Positions 32,569 through 41,015 of a stretch of 41,034 nt of DNA are shown piece after piece. The notes below the pieces were generated by a model that was not told where the DNA came from, ran no database searches, and saw only the letters and a list, made by a program, of their open reading frames with translations. Position numbers and translations under genes: made by a program. Each line of letters starts with the position of its first letter. Within the stretch, counting starts at the first letter, position 1. The stretch comes from an uncultured Eisenbergiella sp. (GTDB taxonomy: Bacteria; Bacillota; Clostridia; Lachnospirales; Lachnospiraceae): the NCBI GenBank assembly GCA_947598825.1, contig CANQFM010000024.1:1-41034 (forward strand), in the 5' to 3' direction.

Positions 32569-33753
32569 TTAGCCGTATTCTTCCCGGTTATTATATTTGT
32601 CCAGGATCGTGCGGATCTTGTCCGTAGGGGTCAGGACGTTGGTGAGGGATACGTCGTGGTTCATGAAGTCGATGATGGAGGCCAGGAATTTGCTCATGTC
32701 GGCTTCGATGTAATAGGGGCGGGAGAGCAGGTCGGGGATCTGGTAGGTGAGGTTGGTGGTGATCACCTTGTCGAACCAGCCCTTTTCATACGCTTTGTCG
32801 AACTCGCCCATGCCGTCGGTAAACAGGCCGAAGGTGGTGCAGATGAAGACGCGGCGCGCGTTCATTTCTTTTAACTGGCGGGCGGTGTCCAGCATACTGC
32901 CGCCGGAGGAGATCATATCGTCGATGATGACGATATCCTTGCCGTCTACGTTATCGCCCAGAAATTCATGGGCGACGATGGGGTTTTTGCCGTTGACGAT
33001 GACGGAATAGTCCCGGCGTTTATAGAACATGCCGATATTGACCCCGATGACGTTGGCAAAATAGGTGGTGCGGTCCAGGGCGCCTTCGTCGGGGCTGATG
33101 ACCATCATATGGTCCTTGTCGATGATCAGATCCGGCACGCTGTCCAAAAGGGCGCGCATGAACTGATAGGGCGGCGTGAAATTATCGAAGCCGCAAAGGG
33201 GCGCGGCGTTCTGTACCCGGGGGTCATGGGCGTCGAAGGTAATAAAATTGCTGACCCCCATATCGGCCAGTTCCCCCAGCGCGTAGGCGCAGTCCAGGGA
33301 TTCCCGTCCGCTTCTTTTATGCTGCCGCCCTTCGTAGAGGAAGGGCATGATAACGGTGATCCGTTTTGCCTTTCCGCCGACGGCGGAGATCATTCTTTTC
33401 AAATCCTGATAATGGTCGTCGGGAGACTTGTGGTTGACAAAACCGTTTACGGAATAGGTGATGCTATGGTTGCAGACGTCTACCAAAATAAAAAGATCCG
33501 CGCCGCGGACGGATTCATACAGCACGCCCTTGCCTTCCCCGGTGCCAAATCGCGGGCAGTCGGTGTCCACAAGATAGTTGTCTGCGGCATAACCGCGGAA
33601 AACCAGATCGGTAGGAGAAGCGGTCTGCATTGTTTTGCGGAAAGAGACAAGATAGTGATTTACGCTGTTGCCCAGCCTTTTGGCGCTGTCCAGAGCGATG
33701 ATCTTAAGCGGGCCGACGGGCAGGGCGTTTTCCAGTTCGTGTAAATTAGGCAT
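32569..33753 (-). CDS. prs: Ribose-phosphate pyrophosphokinase (long clostridial form)
   Basis: A 394-residue PRPP synthetase, longer than the usual 310-320. The flexible-loop segment is YEGRQHKRSGRES (140-152) and the metal loop FDAHDPRV (173-180). The PRPP-binding loop is VIIDDMISSGGSM (275-287) in place of the common DDMIDTGGT. It makes PRPP from ribose-5-phosphate and ATP for nucleotide, His and Trp synthesis. The extra length is mostly N-terminal (residues 1-90) and in insertions. ATG 33753 with AGAGG 5 bases upstream is preferred over codons up to 33789. A strong promoter lies at 33807-33835. Family identity is clear; regulatory behaviour of this variant is not. Confidence 0.9.
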   Translation of the reverse strand: MPNLHELENALPVGPLKIIALDSAKRLGNSVNHYLVSFRKTMQTASPTDLVFRGYAADNYLVDTDCPRFGTGEGKGVLYESVRGADLFILVDVCNHSITYSVNGFVNHKSPDDHYQDLKRMISAVGGKAKRITVIMPFLYEGRQHKRSGRESLDCAYALGELADMGVSNFITFDAHDPRVQNAAPLCGFDNFTPPYQFMRALLDSVPDLIIDKDHMMVISPDEGALDRTTYFANVIGVNIGMFYKRRDYSVIVNGKNPIVAHEFLGDNVDGKDIVIIDDMISSGGSMLDTARQLKEMNARRVFICTTFGLFTDGMGEFDKAYEKGWFDKVITTNLTYQIPDLLSRPYYIEADMSKFLASIIDFMNHDVSLTNVLTPTDKIRTILDKYNNREEYG

Positions 33754-33806
33754 TTTTCCTCTCATTCTGCCGCAGGGCGGCTCTTTCATATGAAGTTTCC
33801 CTTTCC

Positions 33807-33835
33807 TTTATATCATCGGTTTTTCCGCCAGTCAA
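33807..33835 (-). promoter_or_regulatory. Promoter of the PRPP synthetase gene
   Basis: On the minus strand, TTGACT (33835-33830) and TATAAA (33812-33807) are separated by exactly 17 bp. Predicted start is near 33800, about 45 bases before the ATG. Confidence 0.72.
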
Positions 33836-33845
33836 GAAAATTCTA

Positions 33846-33874
33846 GTGACAGGGATGGATTTTTCCTGTAAAAT
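33846..33874 (+). promoter_or_regulatory. Possible promoter of the DUF512-der-plsY-gpsA operon
   Basis: GTGACA (33846-33851) and TAAAAT (33869-33874) are 17 bp apart. The predicted start falls at the AAGGAG site of the first gene, so the leader would be very short. It is back-to-back with the prs promoter. Confidence 0.5.
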
Positions 33875-33897
33875 AATGGGGAAAAGGAGTTGCGCCG

Positions 33898-35238
33898 ATG
33901 AGGAAGGACAAGGGACATCTGATCAGGAAGGTAGAGGCAGGAAGCATTGCGCAGGAGATGGAGATCGAAGCGGGGGACAGGCTGCTTGCGGTCAACGGGG
34001 AAGCGGTCGGGGACGTTTTCGATTATCAGTATCTCATGCAGGACGAGTATGTGGAGGTGCTGATCCAAAAGCCCTCCGGGGAGGAGTGGCTGTTACAGAT
34101 CGACAAGGAGTACGAGGAGGATCTCGGCGTAGAATTTGAAAACGGCCTGATGGACGAGTACCGTTCCTGCTCCAACAAGTGCATTTTCTGTTTTATCGAT
34201 CAGATGCCGAAAGGGATGCGCGATACCCTGTATTTTAAGGACGACGATTCCAGGCTTTCCTTTCTGCAGGGCAATTATGTGACGCTGACCAATATGTCCG
34301 ATCACGATGTGGAGAGGATCATCCGCTACAGGCTCTCTCCCATCAACATTTCGTTCCAGACGACCAACCCTGAGCTGCGGTGCAGAATGCTTCATAACCG
34401 GTTCGCCGGAAAAGCGCTGGAGAAAGTAAAGGCATTTTACGAGGCGGGTATCGAGATGAACGGCCAGATCGTGCTGTGTAAGGGGATCAATGACGGGGTA
34501 GAGCTGGAGCGTTCTCTTTCGGACCTGGCCGGATATCTGCCCCATCTGCGCAGCGTTTCCGTCGTGCCGGTTGGCCTTACCAGATATCGGGACGGGCTGT
34601 ATCCCCTTGCGCCTTTTACAAAAGAGGACGCTGGCGGGGTGCTGGATATCGTCCACCGATGGCAGGAGAAGCTGTTTCCCCAATGGGGGCTGCACTTTGT
34701 CCATGCCAGCGATGAGTGGTATCTTCTGGCGGATCGGGAATTGCCGGGAGAAGAAAATTACGACGGTTATCTACAACTGGAAAACGGCGTGGGGATGCTC
34801 CGGCTTTTGCTGGAAGAGTTTGAAGATTCCATGGGCCGGCTGCGCAGGGAGGGCGCAGCAGAGCGTTGGGCGGGGCGCAGGCGGTGCGTTTCCGCGGTGA
34901 CGGGGCAGATCAGCTATCCTTATATTTTGCGGATGGCGCGGCAGATGGAACAGGAGTTTAAGGGCCTGTCCGTCCATATTTGGCCGATCCGGAACGATTT
35001 TTTCGGAGAATCCATTACGGTGACGGGGTTGCTCACGGGACAGGATATCGTGGCGCAGCTAAAGGGGAAGGCACTTGGAGAGGCGCTTCTTTTGCCCCAG
35101 AACCTTCTGCGCAGCGGAGAGCGGGTGCTGCTGGACGATTACACGGTGGACGGGATCCAAAACGCTTTACAAGTGCCGGTGAATATTGTAAAATCAAGCG
35201 GATATGATTTCACGGAAAGCATACTTGGCCCTTTTTAA
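33898..35238 (+). CDS. DUF512 radical-SAM-like protein with N-terminal PDZ domain
   Basis: A 446-residue protein. Residues 5-65 form a PDZ-like domain (VEAGSIAQEMEIEAGDRLLAVNG). Residues 85-300 carry a radical-SAM-type cluster CSNKCIFCF with C91, C95 and C98 (C-x3-C-x2-C). The C-terminal DUF512 domain includes YLQLENGVGMLRLL and VSAVTGQISYPYI. The family is common in Clostridia and cyanobacteria, and its reaction is not established. It lies 20 bp upstream of der, a ribosome-assembly GTPase, a frequent arrangement that hints at but does not prove a translation-related role. ATG with AAAGGAG upstream. Confidence 0.88.
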   Translation: MRKDKGHLIRKVEAGSIAQEMEIEAGDRLLAVNGEAVGDVFDYQYLMQDEYVEVLIQKPSGEEWLLQIDKEYEEDLGVEFENGLMDEYRSCSNKCIFCFIDQMPKGMRDTLYFKDDDSRLSFLQGNYVTLTNMSDHDVERIIRYRLSPINISFQTTNPELRCRMLHNRFAGKALEKVKAFYEAGIEMNGQIVLCKGINDGVELERSLSDLAGYLPHLRSVSVVPVGLTRYRDGLYPLAPFTKEDAGGVLDIVHRWQEKLFPQWGLHFVHASDEWYLLADRELPGEENYDGYLQLENGVGMLRLLLEEFEDSMGRLRREGAAERWAGRRRCVSAVTGQISYPYILRMARQMEQEFKGLSVHIWPIRNDFFGESITVTGLLTGQDIVAQLKGKALGEALLLPQNLLRSGERVLLDDYTVDGIQNALQVPVNIVKSSGYDFTESILGPF

Positions 35239-35258
35239 CAGTAGAATGTGAGGATAGA

Positions 35259-36596
35259 ATGGCAAAGAATAAACGCAGGCCGGTCGTTGCGGTAGTGGGT
35301 CGGCCCAATGTGGGCAAATCGACCCTGTTCAACGCGCTGGCGGGAGAAATGATCTCCATTGTAAAGGATACGCCCGGGATCACCAGGGACAGGATCTACG
35401 CGGACGTCACCTGGCTGGATCACACCTTTACGCTGATCGATACGGGGGGCATTGAACCGGATTCCCGCGATATTATTTTGTCCCAGATGCGCCAGCAGGC
35501 GCAGATCGCCATTGATACGGCGGATGTCATCTTGTTCATGGTGGACGTAAGACAAGGGCTGGTGGACGCGGATTCCAAGGTGGCGGATATGCTGCGCCGT
35601 TCCCAAAAGCCGGTCGTTTTAGTGGTCAATAAGGTGGACAGCTTTCAGAAATATATGGCGGATGTCTACGAATTTTATAACCTGGGGATCGGAGATCCGC
35701 ATCCCATTTCGGCGGCCAACCGCATGGGCATAGGGGATATGCTGGACGAAATGGTGCGGCATTTCCCGCAGGGCGAGCAGGAGGAGACAGAGGACGACAG
35801 ACCCAGGATCGCCATCGTAGGCAAGCCCAACGTAGGAAAATCCTCTATCCTCAACCGCCTGATCGGGGAGAACCGGGTAATTGTTTCCGATATCGCGGGG
35901 ACGACCAGGGACGCGGTGGATACGGAAGTGATCCACAACAAAAAAGCCTACGTTTTCATCGATACGGCGGGACTGCGTCGAAAGAACAGGATCAAAGAGG
36001 AACTGGAGCATTTTATGATCCTGCGTACGGTCAGCGCCGTGGAACGCGCCGATGTGGTGGTGCTTGTGGTGGACGCCAAAGAAGGCGTGACGGAGCAGGA
36101 CGCGAAGATCGCCGGGATCGCCCATGAGCGGGGCAAGGGAATGATCATTGCGGTCAACAAGTGGGACGCCATCGAAAAGGACGATAAGACGATTTACAAG
36201 TTCCGGGACAGGCTCCGCGAGACGCTTTCCTTCATGCCTTACGCGGAGATGGTCTTTATCTCTGCCCTGACGGGGCAGCGTTTTTCCAAGCTTTTTGATA
36301 CGATCGACGCGGTCATTGAAAACCATGCGATGCGGGTGGCCACCGGCGTACTCAACGAGATCATGGCGGAGGCCGTAGCGCTGCAGCAGCCGCCGTCCGA
36401 CAAGGGTAAGCGCCTGCGCCTTTACTATATTACGCAGGTGGCGGTCAAACCGCCCACCTTTGTGATCTTTGTCAACGATAAGGAACTGATGCATTTTTCC
36501 TATACCAGATATATCGAAAATAAGATCCGGGAGGCCTTTGGCTTTGCCGGAACGCCGCTTAGGTTTATCATACGGGAGAGAAGGGAGAAGGAATGA
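35259..36596 (+). CDS. der: Ribosome biogenesis GTPase Der (EngA)
   Basis: A 445-residue tandem GTPase. The first G domain has GRPNVGKSTLFN (about 14-25), DTGGIE and NKVD. The second has GKPNVGKSSILN (about 187-198), DTAGLRRK and NKWD. A C-terminal KH-like domain follows (about 355-440, KGKRLRLYYITQVAVKPPTFVIFVN). It binds the 50S subunit and is needed for its late assembly. Normal family length. Its stop overlaps the plsY start by 4 bases (ATGA), so the two are translationally coupled. Confidence 0.97.
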   Translation: MAKNKRRPVVAVVGRPNVGKSTLFNALAGEMISIVKDTPGITRDRIYADVTWLDHTFTLIDTGGIEPDSRDIILSQMRQQAQIAIDTADVILFMVDVRQGLVDADSKVADMLRRSQKPVVLVVNKVDSFQKYMADVYEFYNLGIGDPHPISAANRMGIGDMLDEMVRHFPQGEQEETEDDRPRIAIVGKPNVGKSSILNRLIGENRVIVSDIAGTTRDAVDTEVIHNKKAYVFIDTAGLRRKNRIKEELEHFMILRTVSAVERADVVVLVVDAKEGVTEQDAKIAGIAHERGKGMIIAVNKWDAIEKDDKTIYKFRDRLRETLSFMPYAEMVFISALTGQRFSKLFDTIDAVIENHAMRVATGVLNEIMAEAVALQQPPSDKGKRLRLYYITQVAVKPPTFVIFVNDKELMHFSYTRYIENKIREAFGFAGTPLRFIIRERREKE

Positions 36597-37282
36597 TCAT
36601 GGTACGGTTTGGCGCTTTGTTGATCGGTTATCTGTTCGGGCTGATCCAGACTTCCTATATTTACGGGAAACTCAAAGGAATCGATATCCGCAGCTATGGG
36701 AGCGGCAACGCGGGGACGACCAACACCCTGCGGGTCCTGGGCGCCCGCGCGGGGATGATCGTTTTGCTGGGAGATATCTTGAAGTGCGTGGTGGCCATCG
36801 TGCTGGTTCGCGCCCTTTTTTCGGGAAACTATGGCGATATGAAATATCTGTTGGCCATGTACGCGGCGGCCGGCGTGATCCTGGGGCACAATTTCCCTTT
36901 TTACCTGCATTTTAAAGGCGGAAAAGGAGTAGCCGCCACGGCGGGACTGGTGTTCGCCTTTCATCCGTACTTTCTGCCGTTGGAGGTGGTGCTGTTTCTG
37001 GGGATCTTTTTTACCACCCATTATGTGTCCCTGGCGTCCCTGACCTCCTATGCGGTTTATTTTTTGCAGATCGTCGTAGCCGGCCAGCTTGGGCTGTTTG
37101 GCATGACGCAGGCCCATCTGATCGAGCTTTATGTCCTCACGGGGCTGCTGACGGCCCTGGCCTTCTGGAAGCACCGGGAGAATATCGGACGGCTGCTTCG
37201 CCATGAGGAACGAAAGACCTATCTGACAAAGAAGAATAAGGAAGCGCTTTCTTCAGAAAAAGAGAACGCGGAAAGGAAATGA
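36593..37282 (+). CDS. plsY: Acyl-phosphate:glycerol-3-phosphate acyltransferase
   Basis: A 229-residue membrane protein. The three conserved PlsY motifs are visible: IGYLFGLIQTSYI, then RSYGSGNAGTTNTLRVLG (glycine-rich, about 35-52), and ILGHNFPFYLHFKGGKGVA (about 98-117). About six membrane segments are followed by a basic, lysine-rich cytosolic tail that is longer than in many homologues. It acylates glycerol-3-phosphate to lysophosphatidate at the membrane. GpsA, which makes glycerol-3-phosphate, is encoded one base after its stop, a common pairing. ATGs at 36593 and 36599 are both possible. Confidence 0.95.
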   Translation: MIMVRFGALLIGYLFGLIQTSYIYGKLKGIDIRSYGSGNAGTTNTLRVLGARAGMIVLLGDILKCVVAIVLVRALFSGNYGDMKYLLAMYAAAGVILGHNFPFYLHFKGGKGVAATAGLVFAFHPYFLPLEVVLFLGIFFTTHYVSLASLTSYAVYFLQIVVAGQLGLFGMTQAHLIELYVLTGLLTALAFWKHRENIGRLLRHEERKTYLTKKNKEALSSEKENAERK

Positions 37283-37283
37283 G

Positions 37284-38294
37284 ATGGCGAAGATCGGAAT
37301 GATCGGTGCCGGAAGCTGGGGGATCGCGCTGAGCTGGCTTCTGACCAATAACGGGCATGAGGTGACCGTATGGAGCGCGCTGCCGGAGGAGATCGAAATG
37401 CTTGCCCGGGACAGGGAGCAAAGGGATAAGCTTCCCGGCGTGATCCTGCAGGAGAGCGTTTCCTTTCTCACCGACCTGGAGGCAGCGGTGCGTGGCAAAG
37501 ACCTTTTGGTACTGGCGGTGCCTTCCTCCTTTACCAGACAGACGGCCCGCAGGATGAAGGCCTTCGTATCGCCGGGGCAGATCGTCGTCAATGTGGCAAA
37601 GGGCATCGAGGAAGAGACGTTACTGACCCTTTCCCAGATCATAGAAGAAGAGATTCCCCAGGCGGATGTGGCCGTGCTTTCCGGCCCCTCCCATGCAGAA
37701 GAGGTAGGAAAGGGGCTTCCCACCACCATTGTAGCCGGAGCCCACAGGAAGGCCACGGCGGAGTACATCCAGAACGTGTTTATGAGCCGGGTCTTTCGCG
37801 TTTATACCAGCCCGGACGTGCTGGGGATCGAACTGGGGGCCGCGTTGAAAAATGTGGTCGCCCTTGCGGCGGGCATCGCGGATGGGCTGGGCTATGGGGA
37901 TAACACCAAGGCGGCCCTGATCACCCGCGGCATGATTGAGATCGCCCGGCTTGGTACGGCCATGGGCGGCCGGTTCGAGACTTTCTGCGGCCTTTCAGGC
38001 ATCGGCGACCTGATCGTGACCTGCGCCAGTATGCATTCCCGGAACCGGAGGGCTGGGATCCTGATCGGCCAGGGATACAGTATGCAGGAAGCCATGGATA
38101 AGGTACAGATGGTGGTAGAGGGCGTTTACTCCGCCAAAGCCGCCATGGGGCTCGCCCGGAAATACAACGTTTCTCTGCCCATTATCGAGCAGGTCAACGA
38201 GGTGCTTTTCGGCGGCAAGCCTGCGGACGCCGCAGTGAGCGATCTGATGCTGCGCGACCGGAAGATAGAGATTTCCGATACGGAGTGGAAGTAG
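37284..38294 (+). CDS. gpsA: Glycerol-3-phosphate dehydrogenase (NAD(P)+)
   Basis: A 336-residue enzyme. The N-terminal GAGSWGIALSWLLTNNGHEVTVW is the nucleotide-binding fold. VAKGIE, LSGPSHAEEV, GAALKNVVALAAGI (with the catalytic-type lysine) and GLSGIGDLIVTC are family signatures. It reduces dihydroxyacetone phosphate to sn-glycerol-3-phosphate in the cytosol for phospholipid synthesis, supplying PlsY encoded just upstream. Normal length. GAAAGG sits about 6 bases before the ATG. Confidence 0.97.
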   Translation: MAKIGMIGAGSWGIALSWLLTNNGHEVTVWSALPEEIEMLARDREQRDKLPGVILQESVSFLTDLEAAVRGKDLLVLAVPSSFTRQTARRMKAFVSPGQIVVNVAKGIEEETLLTLSQIIEEEIPQADVAVLSGPSHAEEVGKGLPTTIVAGAHRKATAEYIQNVFMSRVFRVYTSPDVLGIELGAALKNVVALAAGIADGLGYGDNTKAALITRGMIEIARLGTAMGGRFETFCGLSGIGDLIVTCASMHSRNRRAGILIGQGYSMQEAMDKVQMVVEGVYSAKAAMGLARKYNVSLPIIEQVNEVLFGGKPADAAVSDLMLRDRKIEISDTEWK

Positions 38295-38305
38295 GGGAAA
38301 AAGGC

Positions 38306-39112
38306 ATGAAGATCAAGTGCAGGGACTGCGGTTATCGTTTCCGTCCCGAGCTTTACAGCGGCCTGTGTCCCAGATGCGGCGCATACAACCGTTATCAGGA
38401 CGATGTTGGAAAAGCCTTAAAGGATGCAGAGGAAAAACAGAACCAGTGGGCGGCCGATCCGATATCCGTCGGACAGACCGCAAGAACCATGAAAAAGCCC
38501 TTCCCCGTATTGCTCGCTGTCCTGGCGTTTTTGGCGGTCCTGCTTCCGGCCGTCGCGGCAGCGGCCTATCAGGTTTGGGTGGGTCGCTTTTATGAGACTG
38601 CCCTGGACAGGGATATCGTACAGGTGGAGGCGTCGGAGGGCAAACTGACTTTCCATGGCCCCTATAAGCATTATCCTCTTTCCTTTACGCTGCAGGAGGC
38701 AGGGCCGGTGGATACGAAAGACCTGACGCTGCCGGAGGGAATGGGGCTGTTGGCGGTCCGGGTAAAAGCATACTGCGAAAATTATGAACCGGAGGTTTCC
38801 TGGCAGGATCCCTGCCTGAAATATGAGATCGACGGCAGGATCTGCTATCGGGAGGCCGTCAACTATTATTCTTTCCCGGAAGGTTTTTTTGAGGAGGGCT
38901 TCACCAATGAAGATTTCCTCAATTCTTATTTTTGGGGGCCGGGAGAGGAAGAGGGCTATCTGATGTTCTTTTATGAAAAGGACGCGCAGAATATGGAACT
39001 GATGTGGACGCTGCATCGCGTACAGGCGCCGGAATACGCGGATTTTGCCATAGCCCAGGGGTATTTGCCCCTAGAAGACATTCTTCAGAAGGAAAAGGGG
39101 GCTGGGCAATGA
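38306..39112 (+). CDS. Membrane-anchored zinc-ribbon protein, function unknown
   Basis: A 268-residue protein. Residues 1-30 form a zinc ribbon with CxxC pairs C5/C8 and C21/C24. A polar linker leads to one membrane segment at about 66-89. The remaining 180 residues are predicted outside the membrane, acidic and rich in aromatic residues, with no enzyme motif I recognise. The layout (cytosolic zinc ribbon, helix, external domain) suggests a sensor or scaffold, but this is inference. I choose ATG 38306 with GGGGAAAAAGG upstream over a GTG at 38285 that lies inside gpsA. It overlaps the next gene by 4 bases (ATGA), so the two products probably act together. Confidence 0.75.
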   Translation: MKIKCRDCGYRFRPELYSGLCPRCGAYNRYQDDVGKALKDAEEKQNQWAADPISVGQTARTMKKPFPVLLAVLAFLAVLLPAVAAAAYQVWVGRFYETALDRDIVQVEASEGKLTFHGPYKHYPLSFTLQEAGPVDTKDLTLPEGMGLLAVRVKAYCENYEPEVSWQDPCLKYEIDGRICYREAVNYYSFPEGFFEEGFTNEDFLNSYFWGPGEEEGYLMFFYEKDAQNMELMWTLHRVQAPEYADFAIAQGYLPLEDILQKEKGAGQ

Positions 39113-39651
39113 AGGTGAAGGTGTGGCAGAAGGGGGCCGCGTGTCTGCTGACAGCGCTGCTGGTCCTGGAGATCTTTTTGCTCTTCGGCTTTCTGGCGTC
39201 CCGGAAGGACGCCCTGCGGTACGCCATGGAATATGAGAAAAGCCAGGTCGAAATAGAAAGCGTTACCGTCCGCAACATAGACGACAGACGGGAGGATTAC
39301 GAAGTATACGATGGACGGCGGCTCTATGAGGTGTCCATGACCTGCCATAACCGGGCCGCCTATGCCAGTCAGCTTTACCGGGGCATCGTGAAATTTGAAG
39401 AGAAGGGTTCCGGCAATGCGGCCTATTCGGTTTACGGAAAAGATCTGGGATATCTGGGATCCGTGGCCTACGACAGCCAGATGCTCCCGGCGGGGCAGAC
39501 GGGGACTTACCGCTGGGTGATCGCTGTGGACGAGCAGGAGGACGCGCTGGTGATCCGGGACATCCAGGACAGGTTCGCCGGGGAAAATGTGCTTGTGCAG
39601 GTTGACCTGCCGGAAGAGGCGGGGGAATCGGTCACGGAACAATTAGATTAA
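39109..39651 (+). CDS. Single-pass membrane protein, function unknown
   Basis: A 180-residue protein with one hydrophobic segment at about 9-30 and an external beta-rich domain. Segments such as RRLYEVSMTCHNRAAYASQLY and MLPAGQTGTYRWVIAVDE look like an immunoglobulin-like (DUF4352/DUF5067-like) fold, tentative. The segment lacks a lipobox or clear signal-peptidase site, so it is probably an anchor. It is translationally coupled to the zinc-ribbon gene and ends the operon that starts with the DUF512 gene. Confidence 0.7.
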   Translation: MKVKVWQKGAACLLTALLVLEIFLLFGFLASRKDALRYAMEYEKSQVEIESVTVRNIDDRREDYEVYDGRRLYEVSMTCHNRAAYASQLYRGIVKFEEKGSGNAAYSVYGKDLGYLGSVAYDSQMLPAGQTGTYRWVIAVDEQEDALVIRDIQDRFAGENVLVQVDLPEEAGESVTEQLD

Positions 39652-39686
39652 AAGGAAAGGGATTGCAATACAGGAGGCACACATAA

Positions 39687-40913
39687 ATGCCAAATAAATC
39701 AGATGACGAGCATATGGCGGTACGTTCTCATAATGTGAATCTTGATAGCGAGTACGTTCAATGGATATATGATGTTAAGCAACGTTTTCAAAGCGCACAA
39801 ATAAAAGCGGCGGTAAAAGTTAACTCAGAGCAGCTCCTTTTTAACTGGCAGCTTGGCAGAGATCTCGTAGTTCAGCATGCGGAAGAAAAGTGGGGAAAGG
39901 GTGTCGTGGAGCAGGTGAGCCTTGATTTGCAGGCCGCTTTTCCTGATTCGCGTGGTTTTTCTGCGCGAAATTTATGGTTTATGAAGCAATGGTATTCGTT
40001 TTATGCTTTAAGAAGTGAAACTACCGGGCTTATCAAAAGTTTTGAAACTCGCTTTGACAAAGGAAATATAAAACTGAATCAGCTTGGTTCAGAAATTCAA
40101 GAACAAAAACTGAACCAAGTTGGTTCAGAAATGCGTTTTCCGTCCTTTTTTGCCTATATTCCCTGGAGGCACCATGTCCTTATTATACAAAAATGTAAAA
40201 CTATCGATGAAGCGCTGTTTTATATAAAAAGGACAATCGATGAAGGCTTGAGTCGTAATGCCTTAGACAATTGTATTCGCTCCGATATGTATCATGTGAT
40301 GGGCGCGGCAGTTACAAATTTTAATGTACAGCTTCCGTCTCCCCAAGGCAAACTTGCGCAAGAACTGCTAAAAGAAAGATATGATTTAGGTTTTGTCAGT
40401 CTTTCTGCGGAATACGACGAAACTGCGTTGGAGGATGCCATTGAAAAACAGATGACACGGTTCCTGCTTGAATTAGGTGCGGGATGGGCATTCGTCGGCA
40501 GGCAAAAAGAGATTATCATTTCAGGTAAATCCAGAAAAATCGATCTGCTTTTCTATCATATCTTCATAAAATGTTATGTGGTGATAGAATTAAAGGTAAA
40601 ACCGTTTGAACCAGAATTTGCCGGTAAATTAAATTTTTATGTAAATGCGGTAAATGAGTTGATTCGCAGAGATGGAGATAATCCATCCATCGGACTTTTG
40701 ATCTGCAAAGATATGGATCGAACTGAAGTGCAAATGGCGTTTGAGGGAATTACGACACCTATGGGTGTTGCCACCTATGACAATGTAAAAATCAAAGAGA
40801 TCCAGGAACATTTGCCAACCGCTGAACAAATTAGGCAACAGATCGAGATCGCGGAGGAAGAGTTTAGATTGAATATGCAAAAGAAAACGAACGAAACAAA
40901 CCATGAATCGTAA
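39687..40913 (+). CDS. DUF1016/YhcG-type PD-(D/E)XK nuclease
   Basis: A 408-residue protein. Residues 20-200 are the DUF1016 N-terminal domain (VNSEQLLFNWQLGRDLV, FSARNLWFMKQWY, IPWRHHVLIIQKCK). Residues 225-370 are a PD-(D/E)XK nuclease with KIDLLFYH (D286) and VVIELKVK (E301, K303), an intact catalytic set. An in-frame duplication gives LNQLGSE at 130-136 and LNQVGSE at 142-148. The family occurs in mobile and defence-rich regions; its biological role is unsettled. AGGAGG (39672-39677) lies 9 bases before the ATG. It is AT-rich beside a GC-rich operon and stands alone, suggesting acquisition by transfer. Confidence 0.87.
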   Translation: MPNKSDDEHMAVRSHNVNLDSEYVQWIYDVKQRFQSAQIKAAVKVNSEQLLFNWQLGRDLVVQHAEEKWGKGVVEQVSLDLQAAFPDSRGFSARNLWFMKQWYSFYALRSETTGLIKSFETRFDKGNIKLNQLGSEIQEQKLNQVGSEMRFPSFFAYIPWRHHVLIIQKCKTIDEALFYIKRTIDEGLSRNALDNCIRSDMYHVMGAAVTNFNVQLPSPQGKLAQELLKERYDLGFVSLSAEYDETALEDAIEKQMTRFLLELGAGWAFVGRQKEIIISGKSRKIDLLFYHIFIKCYVVIELKVKPFEPEFAGKLNFYVNAVNELIRRDGDNPSIGLLICKDMDRTEVQMAFEGITTPMGVATYDNVKIKEIQEHLPTAEQIRQQIEIAEEEFRLNMQKKTNETNHES

Positions 40914-40960
40914 AATGATTCTGATTGATAGTTTAAAAATAATTATATGTTAAAGCACAA

Positions 40961-41015
40961 AGCCGCGGTTCTTTTCCCGGACGCGAAAGGCATAACTGAG
41001 AAAAGAACCGCGGCT
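40961..41015. terminator. Perfect 16-bp inverted repeat downstream of the nuclease gene
   Basis: AGCCGCGGTTCTTTTC (40961-40976) and GAAAAGAACCGCGGCT (41000-41015) are exact complements around 23 bases. The right arm has no T-run after it on the plus strand; on the minus strand the stem is followed by TTGTGCTTT. It may be a terminator for a minus-strand gene beyond the window, a bidirectional terminator or a mobile-element remnant. Confidence 0.5.

Noticed and set aside
35619-36494. Minus-strand open frame of 291 codons opposite der
   Set aside because: Shadow of the tandem GTPase; no independent evidence.
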